Below, one piece after another: positions 43,205 to 51,596 of a stretch of DNA of 64,000 bases. Positions within the stretch are counted from its first letter, which is position 1. Each line of letters opens with the position of its first letter. Where the stretch lies: contig NZ_JFHN01000069.1 in assembly GCF_000590885.1 (NCBI RefSeq), positions 23,758-87,757 on the forward strand, written 5' to 3'. The notes under the pieces were generated by a model. It saw only the letters and a program-made list of their open reading frames with translations, was not told where the DNA came from and ran no database searches. The translations under genes were made by a program, and so were the position numbers. The DNA comes from Erwinia mallotivora. Its GTDB lineage: Bacteria > Pseudomonadota > Gammaproteobacteria > Enterobacterales > Enterobacteriaceae.

Positions 43205-43226
43205 AGAGCCTGGTGGGACAGGCTCT
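43205..43226. repeat. 8-bp hairpin between scrR and the PTS cluster (repeat core, copy C)
   Basis: AGAGCCTG-N6-CAGGCTCT, perfect stem. The inner 18 bases match dispersed-repeat copy B at 17 positions and copy A at 16. It lies between convergent genes and may act as a weak bidirectional end, but lacks a T run. Confidence 0.5.
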
Positions 43227-43251
43227 TAGATGCCCTGGTTTTTAAATATGT

Positions 43252-44358
43252 TCAGCTTATTTTAATATCATCCAGGTCGATGTCTTCCTCTTCGTTATCG
43301 TTATTTAAAACAACATCGCGTGGAACGTCTTTTTTAATAACGGCATAAACGGTGCCCGTTACCATAATATTAACCAGCAGTGCCATTATACCCGCCAGCG
43401 GATGCGACATGGTTGGGATCATCAACACGCCACCAAAAGGAACCGTGGCGTCAGCACCATAGATCATGGTGACAGCGCCACCACAAGCCCCACCGATAGC
43501 GGCAGCAGAAATACCGCGAACGATATCATTCATCACCACCGGGATAGAACCTTCAACAATATTCACGATCCCCATAGGAACGGCCGACTTTAAGGTTTCG
43601 ATCTCTTCGCGATGATAAATATTCTTTCGCAGCAGCTTGCCAATAAAATACGCCAGCCCGAAACCGATCGGTGTTGCCGTGTTAACTAACTGAAGCGCCG
43701 TAATCGGCTCATTGATCCCCTGTGCCTGCAATGTCAGGACGAAGGCGAAGCAGGTTTTATTGAGTGGTCCGCCAAAATCAACAATACACAAAGCCCCAAT
43801 AACCGCCCCTAAAACCAGACTGGACGAGGTGCCCATATTTCGCAGGAACGAGGTCAGGGCGTCGGTAAACAGACCAATCGGCGTACCGATGATATAGACC
43901 ATTACCAGGCAGCTGATAATGGAAGCAAAAAAGGGAACAATCAACGTCGGCATCAGGCCTTTGGCCCAGTCCGGAACCCTGACGTTTTTAATCACCGCCA
44001 GCGCCATATAGCCGGAAAGATAGCCACCGATCATGCCACCGATAAACCCTGCGCTGATGGCATTTGCCGCCAGCCCGGTAACGAAACCCGGCGCGATACC
44101 GGGCTTACCGGCAATCGAGCCGGAAATCCCGACGGCAATAACCACCGGCAGAAGGCCGAGTGCCTTCGCGCCCATCGTGGCTAACGCCTGCCACAAATCA
44201 AACTGCCCGGCGACTAACGTATCCTGAACCGTACCGCCCAGCCCCATGCCGATGGCAATAATAAAACCGGCCCCGCAGACAATTGGAATCAGGAATGAAA
44301 TAGCGGTCAGCAGATGACCTTTGGGATTGGCTGCCTTCCATATTTCTTTTATCTTCAT
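43252..44358 (-). CDS. Fructose-type PTS permease, EIIC subunit
   Basis: 368 residues with about nine or ten membrane segments. It has the fructose-family IIC signature (GKPGIAPGFVTGLAA, GGMIGGYLSGYMALAVIK, CIVDFGGPLNKTCFAF). It is a separate IIC with no fused IIB, as in FrwC/FryC/FrvB-type systems. Last gene of the leftward seven-gene cluster; its IIB and IIA partners are just upstream. An acidic tail (DNEEEDIDLDDIKIS) is unusual. The substrate cannot be read from sequence. Confidence 0.9.
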   Translation of the reverse strand: MKIKEIWKAANPKGHLLTAISFLIPIVCGAGFIIAIGMGLGGTVQDTLVAGQFDLWQALATMGAKALGLLPVVIAVGISGSIAGKPGIAPGFVTGLAANAISAGFIGGMIGGYLSGYMALAVIKNVRVPDWAKGLMPTLIVPFFASIISCLVMVYIIGTPIGLFTDALTSFLRNMGTSSSLVLGAVIGALCIVDFGGPLNKTCFAFVLTLQAQGINEPITALQLVNTATPIGFGLAYFIGKLLRKNIYHREEIETLKSAVPMGIVNIVEGSIPVVMNDIVRGISAAAIGGACGGAVTMIYGADATVPFGGVLMIPTMSHPLAGIMALLVNIMVTGTVYAVIKKDVPRDVVLNNDNEEEDIDLDDIKIS

Positions 44359-44402
44359 AAATTATACCCTTTAATTTATAGCGGATAAGCATCGGTGAGC
44401 GG

Positions 44403-44717
44403 TTATGACGTCACTATTTCACTGAGCTTTTGAATAAGTTTATTGGGCGATTTCACCGCCGTTTCCGTCGAGACTTTAACTATTTTCTTGCCAAGGAAAC
44501 GTTCTTCTCCGGAAACTTTTACATCAGCTGCTAACAGCACAATATCTGCCTGGGCAATTTCCTCCTCTGTTAAGGGATTTTCAATGCCAATGGTCCCCTG
44601 AGTTTCAATTTTCACATTATGCCCGGCTTTTTTTGCCGCCATTTCAATTTTCTTTTGTGCAATATAGGTGTGAGCAATCCCCACCGTACAGGCGGTAACG
44701 CCGACAATATTCATCAT
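44403..44717 (-). CDS. Fructose-type PTS EIIB subunit
   Basis: 104 residues. The phosphorylated cysteine is Cys10 in the IIB-Fru motif GVTACTVGIAHTYIAQ. A free-standing IIB between its IIA and IIC. The double start codon ATGATG makes the first residue uncertain by one. Confidence 0.92.
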   Translation of the reverse strand: MMNIVGVTACTVGIAHTYIAQKKIEMAAKKAGHNVKIETQGTIGIENPLTEEEIAQADIVLLAADVKVSGEERFLGKKIVKVSTETAVKSPNKLIQKLSEIVTS

Positions 44718-44778
44718 TATTCTCCGTTATTTTTCAGATATATTTAACGCTGCCATATAGTGGTCACGTCGATTGGTA

Positions 44779-45249
44779 TTACGCGCTTATGCCTTCAGAT
44801 TGTGAGTTAAAAATATCAATAATTTTTTGCGGCTCATTGACTTCCAGCAGTCTGGCAACTATTTCCTCATCTGCCAGTGACGCTGAAACCTGTGATAATA
44901 AACGAATGTGCGTGGTATTTTGATCGACCAGACAGACGGCAAATAAAATAATGCAGCGAACATCGCTGCCGTCCAGCGTTTCCCAGGGGATTTTATGTTG
45001 AGTACGTCCGACGGCCAGTGCGGTATGGGCGACGCCCGACGATTTTCCGTGCGGGATGGCAATATGATTTTCGAATCCGGTGGAACCCTGCTCCTCACGC
45101 AGCCAGACATCCCGCATAAAGTCATCCTTATTAACAACCACGCCATTCAGCACCAGTAAATCCGTCAATTCTTCAATGGCTTCTTCTTTGCTTTTCGCCG
45201 TCATGTTTAATTTGATGTTTTTTACATTCAGTACCTGCGAAATATCCAC
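44779..45249 (-). CDS. Fructose/mannitol-type PTS EIIA subunit
   Basis: 156 residues, PTS_EIIA_2 domain. His67 in NHIAIPHGKS is the expected phosphorylation site. It belongs with the IIB and IIC directly downstream and lies 48 bases after the epimerase. Confidence 0.92.
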   Translation of the reverse strand: MDISQVLNVKNIKLNMTAKSKEEAIEELTDLLVLNGVVVNKDDFMRDVWLREEQGSTGFENHIAIPHGKSSGVAHTALAVGRTQHKIPWETLDGSDVRCIILFAVCLVDQNTTHIRLLSQVSASLADEEIVARLLEVNEPQKIIDIFNSQSEGISA

Positions 45250-45297
45250 AATTTACCTCGGCTAACATAGAGTAAAAGTTAAGATATAAATAAAATG

Positions 45298-45978
45298 TTA
45301 TGCGGCAACCGTTTCACGAGAGAAAATATCTGTCATCTTATCCCATGCCCGGCTGACATCAGCATCTAACGAAAACAGGCCGGAGGTGCCTACGATAAAG
45401 ACATCCACACCGGATGCAGCAATCTGCCCGAAGGTTTTTTCATTACATGAGCCGTCAATTTCCGTCAGGTAATGGTAACCCTGCTTTTCGCGCATAGAGA
45501 TGAGCTGCTTTATTTTATTCAGGGATTCTGGAATAAATTTTTGTCCTGCATAACCGGGGTCAACCGACATGACGGTAACCTTATCCAGTAAATGCGCATA
45601 TTCGGTAATATTTTCTGCCGGGGTCGCCGGGTTAAGCACCACGCCGCATTTTTTGCCCGCATCCCTGATCTGGTTAAGCAGCCGGAATATCTTATTGTTT
45701 GCTGTCTCCGGGTGGAAACTGATAATGTCAGCCCCGGCGTCGAGACACAGGGGAATAATATCTTCCGGATGATTCACCATCAGATGGACGTCAATCGGTA
45801 CGGTGGTGATTTTTTTCAGATGCTCAATAAAAAAAGGCGAGAGGGTGATATTACGCACGTAACTACCATCCATAATATCGACATGATAAAAATCCGCTTT
45901 GTTATTCATGGCGGTGATCTGTTCTTTAAACAGTGTCAAATCCATACACATTAATGAGGGTGAAAATTTAGCGTCCAT
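45298..45978 (-). CDS. Ribulose-phosphate/allulose-6-phosphate 3-epimerase family
   Basis: 226 residues from the ATG at 45978 with GGAGGT. TIM barrel with the metal and catalytic motifs SPSLMCMDL, HVDIMDGSYV, DVHLMV and MSVDPGYAGQKFI, plus EIDGSCN. It is closer to E. coli AlsE (SPSLMCMDL…; VDGSCN…ADVFIVGTSGLF) than to Rpe, so allulose-6-phosphate to fructose-6-phosphate is a fair guess, but D-ribulose-5-phosphate/xylulose-5-phosphate remains possible. It is placed between two PTS permeases, which would deliver a phosphorylated ketose. Confidence 0.85.
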   Translation of the reverse strand: MDAKFSPSLMCMDLTLFKEQITAMNNKADFYHVDIMDGSYVRNITLSPFFIEHLKKITTVPIDVHLMVNHPEDIIPLCLDAGADIISFHPETANNKIFRLLNQIRDAGKKCGVVLNPATPAENITEYAHLLDKVTVMSVDPGYAGQKFIPESLNKIKQLISMREKQGYHYLTEIDGSCNEKTFGQIAASGVDVFIVGTSGLFSLDADVSRAWDKMTDIFSRETVAA

Positions 45979-46001
45979 CGACGACCTCCGATGCAAATCC
46001 G

Positions 46002-47264
46002 TTAGTGAAAAAATGCAATGACATGACTCAGAATGATCCCTGCGACGCCGAAGTCAGCGTCACCAAAGGTGGTGGAAGCCAGCCCCATATCGCCCATCAT
46101 CGGCAGAAGAATGGCAGGCAGGAACGAAATAAGCAGGCCGTGGGCAAAGGCCCCGGTAACGGCACCGCGACGTCCGCCGGTGATGTTGCCGTAAACCCCT
46201 GCCGTTGCACCGCAAAAGAAGTGGGGAACCAGACCCGGCACAATGACGCTTAAACCGAACAGCGGGCAGAGGAACATACTGACCAGCCCTGCCGCAAAGC
46301 TGGCGAGAAACCCGACGATCACCGCGTTGGGGGCAAAGGGAAAGACTGTCGGGCAGTCCAGCGCAGGTTTCGCATCTTTCACCAATTTGTCAGCAATACC
46401 TTTAAAAGCCGGAACGATCTCGGCAATCACCATGCGCACGCCGGCCAGAATGATGTAGACGCCTGCGGCAAAGGTGAGGGACTGGATAATGGCGAAGATA
46501 ATGTAGTTCTGACCTGCGCTCAGCGTCCCCTCCACAAAGGATCTGCCCGCCGCGCACACCAGCACCAGAAAAAGAACCATCATGGTTAGCGCGATAGCGA
46601 CGGACGAATCACGCAGAAAGTTCAGACAGGCAGGCACTTTCACTTCTTCAACAGACGGGCTTCCCTTACCTGTCACTTTGCCAATAAGCGCGGAAAGCAG
46701 ATAACCGGTGGAGCCAAAATGGCCCAGCGCAAGATCGTCAGAGTTGGTAATTTTTCGGGTAAACGGCTGTAAAATGGCTGGGGAAATCACCATCATTGCG
46801 CCCAGAACCACTGCGCCGACAGCGACAACCCAGAACGTCGACAGTCCACCTACCGACAGGATCACCGCCAGCATCGCCGCCATATAAAGGGTATGGTGTC
46901 CGGTCAGAAAGATGTATTTCAGTGGGGTTAATCGTGCAAGGACGATATTCACCAGCATCCCCAGCACCATAATCATCGCGGTTGCTGTACCGTAATTTTT
47001 CTGCGCCAGCGCCGCCATGGCATCAGTATTAGGCACAACGCCCTGAATATGAAAGGAGTGTTCAAATAACTGGCTGAAGACGGTTAAGGTCGTGGCGATA
47101 ATCCCTGCGCCAGCCGTCAGAATAACAAAACCCATGATGGTTTTCAGCGTGCCGGAAATAACATCTGACACCCTCTTTTTTTGCAATAATAAGCCGATCA
47201 GCGAAAACAGGCCGACCAGAATCGCCGGTGTCCCCAGTACATCGTAAATAATAAACTGAAGCAT
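46002..47264 (-). CDS. Ascorbate-type PTS permease, EIIC subunit (UlaA/SgaT family)
   Basis: 420 residues from the ATG at 47264 (GGAG upstream). About 11 membrane segments and UlaA-family stretches such as KKRVSDVISGTLKTIMGFVILTAGAG and GLVPHFFCGATAGVYGNITGGRRGAV. It differs from true UlaA clusters because no ulaG lactonase or decarboxylase genes are nearby. The substrate is probably another sugar acid, pentitol or ketose fitting the downstream epimerase. Confidence 0.9.
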   Translation of the reverse strand: MLQFIIYDVLGTPAILVGLFSLIGLLLQKKRVSDVISGTLKTIMGFVILTAGAGIIATTLTVFSQLFEHSFHIQGVVPNTDAMAALAQKNYGTATAMIMVLGMLVNIVLARLTPLKYIFLTGHHTLYMAAMLAVILSVGGLSTFWVVAVGAVVLGAMMVISPAILQPFTRKITNSDDLALGHFGSTGYLLSALIGKVTGKGSPSVEEVKVPACLNFLRDSSVAIALTMMVLFLVLVCAAGRSFVEGTLSAGQNYIIFAIIQSLTFAAGVYIILAGVRMVIAEIVPAFKGIADKLVKDAKPALDCPTVFPFAPNAVIVGFLASFAAGLVSMFLCPLFGLSVIVPGLVPHFFCGATAGVYGNITGGRRGAVTGAFAHGLLISFLPAILLPMMGDMGLASTTFGDADFGVAGIILSHVIAFFH

Positions 47265-47294
47265 AATAAACTCCATCAATCAGACAGGGGTTGC

Positions 47295-47561
47295 TCAGAT
47301 ATTTTCTATTAAAATTTCTTTTATTTTATTGTTGTCCAGCAGGTTGCTTAAGCCATAAACTTTTGCGCAATGGCCGCTGAGGTGTTCAGCAATATCCTTT
47401 GCGCTGAGAATAATATCGGCGGTTTCGCTTTTTGCCGAAGTCATATCGGTATGATTAACCTCCGCTTCTTTATTAAGTTCTTTAAGGATTTTCTTTACAT
47501 TCATTTCAACAATAAAACTGCTGCCCAAACCATTACCACATACGATCAGTATTTTTTTCAT
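47295..47561 (-). CDS. Ascorbate/lactose-type PTS EIIB subunit
   Basis: 88 residues from the ATG at 47561 (AAGGAG upstream). The P-loop-like active site is IVCGNGLGSS with Cys8. Partner of the UlaA-like IIC next to it. Confidence 0.9.
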   Translation of the reverse strand: MKKILIVCGNGLGSSFIVEMNVKKILKELNKEAEVNHTDMTSAKSETADIILSAKDIAEHLSGHCAKVYGLSNLLDNNKIKEILIENI

Positions 47562-47574
47562 CAGATTGCTCCTT

Positions 47575-48012
47575 TCAGTTAATGGCTGCCTGAATGGCAT
47601 TAATGTCGGCTGCGTTTAACAATTGATTTAACCTGGCTTCATCACTGAATATCTCTGCCAGCGCGCTGATCATAGTGATATGTTCCTCTCCGGAAACAGC
47701 ACAGAGCATTATGACGACATAGACCGGATCATTATCAGCAGATGAAAAGGAGACGCCCTCTCTGATATGAAGCAGTGACAAGCCATTCCTCACGGCACCC
47801 TGTTCAGGCCGGGCATGTGGCATGGCTAAACCCGGCGCTAATACATAATAGGGTCCCGATTTTTCATGGCTTGCAATAATCGCTGCAATATAATCCGGAG
47901 TCACATAACCTTGCGCCAGCAACGGTTCTGCGCAAAGCAGAACTGCCTTTCTCCAGTGATCAATGGTGTCGATAACCCTTATTTTATCGGGTGTTAACCA
48001 GTCGCTAATCAT
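47575..48012 (-). CDS. PTS EIIA subunit (UlaC/mannitol type)
   Basis: 145 residues with the active His66 in APGLAMPHARPEQGA, a typical UlaC/PTS_EIIA_2 site. First gene of the leftward cluster, so the promoter and operators at 48085-48130 should control all seven genes. Confidence 0.9.
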   Translation of the reverse strand: MISDWLTPDKIRVIDTIDHWRKAVLLCAEPLLAQGYVTPDYIAAIIASHEKSGPYYVLAPGLAMPHARPEQGAVRNGLSLLHIREGVSFSSADNDPVYVVIMLCAVSGEEHITMISALAEIFSDEARLNQLLNAADINAIQAAIN

Positions 48013-48084
48013 ATTTCCCCCATGACCTCAACAGGGGCAACTATAAACAGCCAGATAAAACACAACCGTGATCAAACCCTCAGA

Positions 48085-48130
48085 GTTAGCGCTAACATGA
48101 AAAAATGTTAAAAATCGCGTTACCGCTAAC
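48085..48130. promoter_or_regulatory. Two LacI-family operators between the PTS cluster and its regulator
   Basis: GTTAGCGCTAAC (48085-48096, perfect palindrome) and GTTACCGCTAAC (48119-48130), exactly 34 bases apart. The central CG pair and 12-16 bp size are typical of LacI/GalR-family sites. They lie 73 bases from the first PTS gene and 90 from the divergent regulator. Confidence 0.75.
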
Positions 48131-48219
48131 AAAATGCCCGCTGTGCATACACCTGGGCTGTGTTAAGTTATAATACAAATCACAGATGACCTTTTACTAT
48201 TTTATTATTTTTCAAATGG

Positions 48220-49281
48220 TTGGATATTTTTGTGCAGATTACAGACGCAGATGATAACCCGAAAGAAAAACGTCGTAAGGGAACGGGCAAGATTACTCTC
48301 AGCGAAGTGGCGGAGTTCGTTGGCGTCAGTGCCATGACGGTTTCACGCGCATTAAGAATGCCTGAAAAAGTGAACCCTGAACTGCGCAACCGCATTGATG
48401 CGGCGGTAACTCAACTGGGCTATGTACCTAACCTTCAGGCACGTAATCTTGCTTCGGTGCACTCCGATCTCATTCTGGTTGTCACCCCGTCGTTCTCTTC
48501 GCCCGGTTTTTTGACGGTGTCTGAAGCGTTGCAAACGGTCCTGCCCGCACGCGGCTATACCATGATGTTTATGGAGTCAGGCCATGACGGGCAAAGCGAA
48601 CAAAAAACCTTTGAAAAAATCCTCGCCTACAATCCGGCCGCCATCGTTCAGTTCAATACTGACACCATCGAAAGTTGTACCCAGCTGCTGTCGAATGTTG
48701 ATGTGCCAATACTTGATATTGGCGCGCTAAATCGCGAAGCCATTGGTTTAAGTGTTGGTGTCGATTACGGCAGGGCGATGCAAAAGCTGGTTACCCATCT
48801 GGCCGACGCCTCATTGAAAAACATTGCCTTGCTCTGTACTCCCGCGAACAATACGATGTTTCGCCAGGTATTAAGCGGCTGGAATACGGCGATGCTGGCG
48901 CTTAATCGCTCTCCACACCGGGTTGTGACCACCCATTTGCCATCCACCATCACCACCGGGGTGAATATTTTCCGCGATATGATGATTACCTGGGATGACC
49001 TGGACGCGTTAATTTGTACCTCAGATGAGATGGCCTGTGGCTGTATGATGGCCTGTCACAGCGCGGGAATAAAAATTCCCCACACCCTGGCCGTTGCCAG
49101 TTTAGGCGGCGGGGCGTTATCGATGGTCTGCTCCCCCTCCCTGACCAGCGTTGAGTTTCCCTGGCGTGAAACCGGGATCAGAGCAGGAAAAGCGCTGCTT
49201 GATCTTCTTAATGATATGCCGGGTGAAAAATACATTGAAATACCGTCAATACTCAACGTCAGAGCAAGCACCTCCCGTTAA
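48220..49281 (+). CDS. LacI-family transcriptional regulator (GntR/IdnR-like)
   Basis: 353 residues. HTH at about residues 27-50 (ITLSEVAEFVGVSAMTVSRALRMPEKV), then the sugar-binding core with WRETGIRAGKALLDLL. It is preceded by a lysine/arginine-rich N-terminal extension. The start is uncertain: TTG at 48220 or GTG at 48232, neither with a strong ribosome binding site. It is divergent from the PTS genes and almost certainly regulates them. Confidence 0.9.
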   Translation: MDIFVQITDADDNPKEKRRKGTGKITLSEVAEFVGVSAMTVSRALRMPEKVNPELRNRIDAAVTQLGYVPNLQARNLASVHSDLILVVTPSFSSPGFLTVSEALQTVLPARGYTMMFMESGHDGQSEQKTFEKILAYNPAAIVQFNTDTIESCTQLLSNVDVPILDIGALNREAIGLSVGVDYGRAMQKLVTHLADASLKNIALLCTPANNTMFRQVLSGWNTAMLALNRSPHRVVTTHLPSTITTGVNIFRDMMITWDDLDALICTSDEMACGCMMACHSAGIKIPHTLAVASLGGGALSMVCSPSLTSVEFPWRETGIRAGKALLDLLNDMPGEKYIEIPSILNVRASTSR

Positions 49282-49933
49282 ATTTCTGTCATTTCCTGTT
49301 CGCCTTTTAAGCCGGGCACTACCGTTATTTATTGCAGAATGATGATTATCGCCGTGAAGAAAATCATTTTCTTAATTTCATTATTCTGACGTAACCGCAA
49401 TTATTCGCTCAGGCGAAACTTTCATCTTTCTGTCACCTCTCTGCGTTTTCTTTATTTTCTTTCAGTCGCAGAGCGGTGGCTGTAGCCGTGAAGCGCTCCC
49501 CCGTTTGCGACATTAAAAATAGTCACAGGCCTGATTTTTGAGCATTTTTCGCGCACTCAGCATTTCTGCTCACGGTTTAACCATTAGCACGGGCTTTGTA
49601 TCCTCCTCCTGCACTTATCATCCGGGCTAATGCCAAAGAGAAATTAATAGTGTACTAACAAGTACAATTCAGCAGGGGTGGACAGTTAAAGATTTGAGAT
49701 ATTTTTGATGTCTGGAATGGGTATTCTTATAAAGTATTGATATTTGAGTATTATTTTTTTTATTATTTAAAATGTGATTCTTTTTTGCGCTTTTTAGCAA
49801 ACATTTTTACGATACGGCATAGGATAAAAATGTAATTAGTGTTGACGAAAAAAAAGCCCGGTGATAATTTGGTTAACAAATCTGGAGGGTTTTGAAACAA
49901 AATATTCACAATTATTTATGAACAGGATGATTC
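49282..49933. other. Regulator-to-cluster intergenic region, 650 bases
   Basis: No gene found. A long stem-loop at 49434-49478 has arms CACCTCTCTGCG and CGCAGAGCGGTG pairing at 11 of 12 positions around a 21-base pyrimidine-rich loop. A perfect palindrome TGTACT-N4-AGTACA lies at 49651-49666. The stretch from 49690 to 49930 is very A/T-rich, in sharp contrast with the GC-rich genes that follow, and probably carries the promoter of the biosynthetic cluster. Confidence 0.6.
49842..49870 (+). promoter_or_regulatory. Possible promoter of the biosynthetic cluster
   Basis: TTGACG (49842-49847), 17-base spacer, TAATTT (49865-49870); 63 bases before the thioesterase start. The -35 is good; the -10 is only fair. 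Confidence 0.4.
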
Positions 49934-50704
49934 ATGAAAGATCACGTTTTGTTCAAAAAAAGTCCGACAGGGAATCCCTCTCTTCCGCAAATTTTCTGCT
50001 TTTCTCACGCCGGGGGTAATGCAGAAGATTATTTGCAGTGGCAGAAATTTCTTTTATCTGATGTCTGTCTGAACGCCATCTGTTTGCCTGGCACAGGACG
50101 TCGTTTCGGCGAGCCTTATCCCGTTTCTGTTGACCGCCTGACAACGGAAATTGCACAGCAAATTGACAGCCTTAACTGTGATGATTACTACCTGTTTGGT
50201 CACAGTATGGGCGCAGTGCTGGCTTTTGAAGTGGCCGGTAAAGTGAAAACGTCCGCTCGTGGGTTAATCGTCTCAGGCAGCGCGGCCCCGGCCAGCATCC
50301 CGTCTGCCAGAGTGGTGAAAATGAACGCCATGAGCGACGAGACATTCGCCAGAGAGATGGTTTTTTTCAACGGCGTGGACGAAAAACTGGCCGCCAGCGA
50401 GGAATTTATCAGCCTGTTTCTGAAAAGGCTGAGAAAGGACTTCGAGCTGATTGGCCGCTATCAGTATCGTCCTGAACAACGGCTCTCCCTGCCGCTGTAT
50501 GCGCTGGTGGGTGAGGATGATCCACATGTCTCGCCGGAGGCCGCCGCACAGTGGCGCACTGTTACATCGGGAAGCTTCAGCCCGTTTATTGTTCCGGGTG
50601 ACCATTTTTATTTTAATCAGCATCCTCAATCGGTGACGGATGTGATTAAACATTGCGTGACCGCTCAGGTTGCTGCGCGCACACCACAGACGCTGATTAT
50701 TTAA
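49934..50704 (+). CDS. Type II thioesterase (alpha/beta hydrolase)
   Basis: 256 residues. Nucleophile Ser91 in FGHSMGAVLAFE, Asp in VGEDDPHV and His in VPGDHFYF complete the triad. The start FCFSHAGGNAEDYLQW and PGTGRRFGEP are typical of GrsT/RifR-type editing thioesterases that free blocked phosphopantetheine arms or release products. No carrier protein is visible in the window, so it may act on CoA thioesters or on a carrier encoded to the right. First gene of the cluster, 28 bases before the next. Confidence 0.88.
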   Translation: MKDHVLFKKSPTGNPSLPQIFCFSHAGGNAEDYLQWQKFLLSDVCLNAICLPGTGRRFGEPYPVSVDRLTTEIAQQIDSLNCDDYYLFGHSMGAVLAFEVAGKVKTSARGLIVSGSAAPASIPSARVVKMNAMSDETFAREMVFFNGVDEKLAASEEFISLFLKRLRKDFELIGRYQYRPEQRLSLPLYALVGEDDPHVSPEAAAQWRTVTSGSFSPFIVPGDHFYFNQHPQSVTDVIKHCVTAQVAARTPQTLII

Positions 50705-50732
50705 CGCCTTAATAAATTTTCGGGATATAACC

Positions 50733-51596
50733 ATGACTGTCAATAATGAGACGAGTCAGTTAATCACTGCACAAAAAATAAAAGGTGAGAAATTTAAACG
50801 CCTGCACGGCGATGGCGCACCTTTTGTTATGCCCAATCCCTGGGATCGCGGCACGGCAATATTAATGGAAAAGGCAGGCTTTCACGCGCTGGGCACCACC
50901 AGTGCCGGTCTGGCTTTTTCCCTTGGCAAACTCGATCGTACCGCGGCGGTGACGCTGGCGGAAACCCTCGACAACGCCGCGCAGATTGCCAGCATTAGCA
51001 GCCTGCCGCTCTCGGTCGATCTGGAAGATGGCTTTGCCGCCGATGCTGATGGCATCAGCGATAATATCCGTGCTGCCGCCGCTACCGGCGCGGTGGGTTG
51101 CTCCATTGAGGATTACTTTGGCGATGAACAGCAGCCAATCCGCGATTTTGCCAGTTCGGTGATGCGCGTTGAAGCGGCGGTTGACGCAGCCAGAAGCCTC
51201 TCATTCCCCTTTACCCTCACCGCACGCGCAGAAAACTTCCTCTATGGCGTTCACGATTTGCAGGACACCATCAGCCGGTTGCAGGCTTATGCCAGAGCGG
51301 GCGCTGACGTGGTTTACGCTCCGGCCCTGCCGGATGCGGAGTCAATCAAAGCCGTCTGCCGGGCGGTGGATGTGCCGGTTAACGTGCTGCTGGGGGCAGG
51401 AAACCGTCTGACGGTCGCCGAGCTGTTTGCGCTTGGCGTCTCGCGGGTCAGCCTCGGCTCAGCCCTGTCGCGTGCCGCGCTGGGGGGCTTTTTCTCTGCC
51501 TTGCAGGAGCTTCAGCAGGGTGGCAGCTGTCACTTCCTCGACAACGCCATCGGCTATTTTGACGTGGCGAAACTGCTGACAGAAGGAAAGCTGTGA
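50733..51596 (+). CDS. Isocitrate lyase/PEP mutase superfamily enzyme
   Basis: 287 residues. The family barrel is shown by FVMPNPWDRGTAILMEKAGFHALGTTSAG, SVDLEDGFA (metal-binding acidic residues) and CSIEDYFGDEQQPI. The EDK-type signature of true PEP mutases (phosphonate pathways) is absent, so a C-C lyase or hydrolase of the oxaloacetate hydrolase/methylisocitrate lyase kind is likelier. It may supply a C2 or C3 acid such as glyoxylate or oxalate/acetate for the pathway. Its stop overlaps the next start by one base. Confidence 0.8.
   Translation: MTVNNETSQLITAQKIKGEKFKRLHGDGAPFVMPNPWDRGTAILMEKAGFHALGTTSAGLAFSLGKLDRTAAVTLAETLDNAAQIASISSLPLSVDLEDGFAADADGISDNIRAAAATGAVGCSIEDYFGDEQQPIRDFASSVMRVEAAVDAARSLSFPFTLTARAENFLYGVHDLQDTISRLQAYARAGADVVYAPALPDAESIKAVCRAVDVPVNVLLGAGNRLTVAELFALGVSRVSLGSALSRAALGGFFSALQELQQGGSCHFLDNAIGYFDVAKLLTEGKL

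Noticed and set aside
43205..43226. Intrinsic terminator of scrR
   Set aside because: Perfect stem but no T run on either strand, and the core recurs elsewhere as a repeat.
46002..48012. L-ascorbate utilisation (ula) operon
   Set aside because: Permease subunits match the family, but the UlaG lactonase, decarboxylase and UlaR-type regulator are missing.
49651..49666. lux/esa box for a quorum-sensing regulator
   Set aside because: The palindrome has TGTA and TACA separated by 8 bases rather than the 6 of lux boxes; kept only as a generic operator candidate.
50733..51596. PEP mutase and therefore a phosphonate cluster such as pantaphos
   Set aside because: The diagnostic EDK motif is absent and no phosphonopyruvate-processing gene is nearby.
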